This document shows positions 4,940 to 6,072 of a stretch of 6,072 nt of DNA, one piece after another (position 1 is the stretch's first letter; each line of letters starts with the position of its first letter). The position numbers were made by a program, and so were the translations under genes. The notes below the pieces were generated by a model, which was not told the origin of the DNA, did not search any database, and was given only the letters and a program-made list of their open reading frames with translations. Source of the DNA: Dehalococcoidia bacterium (GTDB lineage Bacteria > Chloroflexota > Dehalococcoidia > GIF9 > UBA5629); the NCBI GenBank assembly GCA_014384515.1, contig JACNFS010000027.1:1-6072 (forward strand), read 5' to 3'.

Positions 4940-5812
4940 CTATAGTCTCTCCTCTTCAAAACTCACGCCGAACAGGCCCTCAGGCCTTACCACAAGTACT
5001 ATTACCATGACCAGCAGAGCGAACGCCCCTTTGAGAAAGGCACCTGCCGGCAGCAAGAAAACGACCAGAACCTCAACCAGTGCTAGAATAAAAGCCCCGA
5101 TGACACTTCCCTTGATACTTCCCAAGCCCCCCAGGACGATGATCGCCATGATCATTACGAATGGAGGCATCCACATATGGGGTTCAAGGATCAACGTTGG
5201 AGCCACTACCACACCGGCAACAGCCGCTAGCCCTGTGGCTATGCCCATAACTATCAACAGTATCCTGGAAACATCTATCCCCATTAGATTGGCAATTTCG
5301 GTGTCCTGGGCTGTAGCTCTAATGGCAATTCCCAACTTTGTCTTTGCCAAAAGCACCCATACGCCGACAAGAACAACTAAGACTGTGCCAAATGTTAACA
5401 AGTGTTGATAAGAAACCTTTACGCCGATTACTTCATAATATCCTGCAACAAAGCTGGGTGCTGAAAGATAGTGACCACCAAAGGCTAAAAGCATAGACTC
5501 CTGGAACACCATGGCCAGGGCGAGGGTTATCAGCAACACGGTTACATGGTGCTCACGTATGCGGTCAATGAGCAACTTGTAGGTCACAAGTCCGATAAGG
5601 GTGGTAATGACCAGGGACAGGATGATTGACACAATGGGAGATAGACCAAGCAGCTTGGCAAAAGTATATACACCGTAGGCTGCCAGCATGTAAAATGCAG
5701 TATGCGCCAGATTTAGCATTCGGGCTACACCAAAGATGAGGGAAAAGCCGAGAGCCAGGAGCGCATATACCCCTCCCTTCACCAGTGTGCTAATCAGAAT
5801 CCCCTCAATCAT
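4940..5812 (-). CDS. livH: Liv-type ABC transporter permease LivH
   Basis: This inner-membrane permease (290 residues) is the usual partner of LivM, and its length is typical for LivH. The N-terminus has the family pattern GGVYALLALGFSLIFGVARMLNLAHTAFYMLAAY (13-46). Further hydrophobic segments lie at about 60-78, 92-110, 139-155, 183-206, 218-229, 233-254 and 261-276. The ATPase-contacting loop is AIRATAQDTEIANLMGID (163-180), followed by LGGLGSIKGSVIGA (227-240) and VRPEGLFG (275-282). The ATG at 5812 gives the normal N-terminus, but its ribosome binding site is weak (AGGT 10-11 nt upstream). The livM start abuts the stop with no gap. A hairpin at 5865-5902 separates it from the gene upstream. 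No convincing sigma70 promoter is seen in 5813-5864, so transcription may come from upstream or from an atypical promoter. Confidence 0.92.
   Translation of the reverse strand: MIEGILISTLVKGGVYALLALGFSLIFGVARMLNLAHTAFYMLAAYGVYTFAKLLGLSPIVSIILSLVITTLIGLVTYKLLIDRIREHHVTVLLITLALAMVFQESMLLAFGGHYLSAPSFVAGYYEVIGVKVSYQHLLTFGTVLVVLVGVWVLLAKTKLGIAIRATAQDTEIANLMGIDVSRILLIVMGIATGLAAVAGVVVAPTLILEPHMWMPPFVMIMAIIVLGGLGSIKGSVIGAFILALVEVLVVFLLPAGAFLKGAFALLVMVIVLVVRPEGLFGVSFEEERL
4949..4954 (-). promoter_or_regulatory. Shine-Dalgarno site supporting the TTG start of livM
   Basis: GAGGAG on the minus strand, encoded by the Glu-Glu codons near the livH C-terminus, lies 9 nt before the TTG at 4939-4937. The next in-frame alternative, GTG at codon 13, lacks such a site and would remove the cytoplasmic N-terminus. 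Confidence 0.7.
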
Positions 5813-5864
5813 AGCTTGTGTTACCTAAATGCTGCCAAACAGCAAACCGCTTGGCGAGTCTCGG

Positions 5865-5902
5865 TGGAGACCCCAAGCTGCCTAGACAGCTTGGGGTCTC
5901 CA
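5865..5902 (-). terminator. Perfect 16-bp hairpin between the truncated gene and livH
   Basis: The arms at 5865-5880 and 5887-5902 are perfectly complementary over 16 bp, with core GACCCCAAGCTG, around a 6-nt loop. On the minus strand it begins 28 nt after the stop of the truncated upstream gene and ends 52 nt before livH. Position suggests transcription termination or attenuation, but no T tract follows on either strand, so it may instead be an mRNA processing or stabilising structure, or a REP-like palindrome. Confidence 0.55.
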
Positions 5903-5930
5903 GATAGGGCTAAAAGAAAACGACTGGCTA

Positions 5931-6072
5931 CTATTCGAATGTCAAAGTGTGCACTATTTCTGAGAACAGTGGTTGGTCGAAAGGTGCCATCACGTCTATC
6001 GTGCCTACTATAACCAGCACCCACTCGTTGTCCTTCTGCACCCCAAGCGCCACAGCATCGGCTGGGAATCCC
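5931..6072 (-). CDS. C-terminal fragment of an unrecognised protein (cut by window edge)
   Basis: An open frame on the minus strand enters from the right edge and ends at TAG (5933-5931), giving the last 46 residues: GFPADAVALGVQKDNEWVLV, then IVGTIDVMAPFDQPLFSEIV, then HTLTFE. The amphipathic beta-like pattern VLVIVGTIDV followed by a helix FSEIVHTLTF is typical of the end of small alpha/beta domains, including PsbP-like or other surface lipoprotein domains, in which a final 'I..SLTF' strand is common. That family link is only a guess. It does not look like the end of a Liv-type substrate-binding protein. It lies upstream of livH in the same direction, with 118 nt and a hairpin between them, so it is probably a separate transcription unit. 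Confidence 0.6.
   Translation of the reverse strand, partial: GFPADAVALGVQKDNEWVLVIVGTIDVMAPFDQPLFSEIVHTLTFE

Noticed and set aside
4845..5408. A 187-codon plus-strand frame rich in Thr, Ser, Ile and Pro
   Set aside because: It is the antisense shadow of hydrophobic livM/livH codons; such low-complexity composition is expected opposite membrane proteins.
10..5953. Similarity of TGTCAAAGTGTACA (10-23) to TGTCAAAGTGTGCA (5940-5953), near both window edges
   Set aside because: A 13-of-14 match is expected a few times by chance in a 6-kb window. One lies in the promoter and the other in the coding end of the truncated gene, with no extended similarity.
5816..6024. Short frames on both strands upstream of livH
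   Set aside because: They span the perfect hairpin and overlap the better-supported truncated minus-strand gene in a different frame.

Overview
The window is an environmental bacterial sequence carrying most of a branched-chain/hydrophobic amino acid (HAAT, Liv-type) ABC transporter and an acyl-CoA synthetase. Bacterial features include a sigma70-like promoter, strong Shine-Dalgarno sites, GTG/TTG starts and hairpin terminators. The taxon cannot be fixed from this sequence. The style (moderate GC, Liv ATPases beside an AMP-forming CoA ligase, an intergenic palindrome beginning TGTCATTGCGAG) would fit an uncultivated anaerobe such as a Dehalococcoidia-like Chloroflexota or a deltaproteobacterium, but that is a low-confidence inference.

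Layout. Plus strand: a promoter at 8-36 drives an AMP-forming acyl-CoA synthetase (66-1784), then livG (1786-2556) and livF (2549-3298). They are packed with a 1-nt gap and an 8-nt overlap, so they are very probably one translationally coupled operon. Minus strand: a truncated unknown gene (5931-6072), a long hairpin (5865-5902), then livH (4940-5812) and livM (3896-4939), whose stop and start codons abut. The two ATPases and two permeases of one transporter are therefore encoded tail to tail. No periplasmic binding protein is visible; it probably lies outside the window.

Between the convergent ends lie about 600 bp (3299-3895) without a credible gene but full of structure. There is a hairpin overlapping the livF stop, a ~183-bp inverted-repeat-bounded segment with a nested 74-bp palindromic repeat, a second strong hairpin, an 8-bp tandem repeat, a run of four to five palindromes, and a livM terminator with a T-rich tail. 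Inside this gap are displaced partial copies of the 3' end of livF (from 3525) and of the 3' end of livM (3619-3657). The gap thus looks like a duplicated gene-end junction into which palindromic elements were inserted.

Function. LivH and LivM should form the membrane channel and LivG and LivF the ATPase pair of an importer. The CoA ligase in the ATPase operon suggests that the imported compound, or a breakdown product, is a carboxylic acid activated to its CoA thioester. The transporter parts carry oddities: a CX2C-X10-CX2C zinc-ribbon tail on LivM, a 9-residue insertion bounded by a 10-bp direct repeat in LivG, and an extra ~14-residue loop after the first domain block of LivF. No wholly new multi-gene system is evident; the intergenic duplication and the LivM zinc ribbon are the most unusual points.
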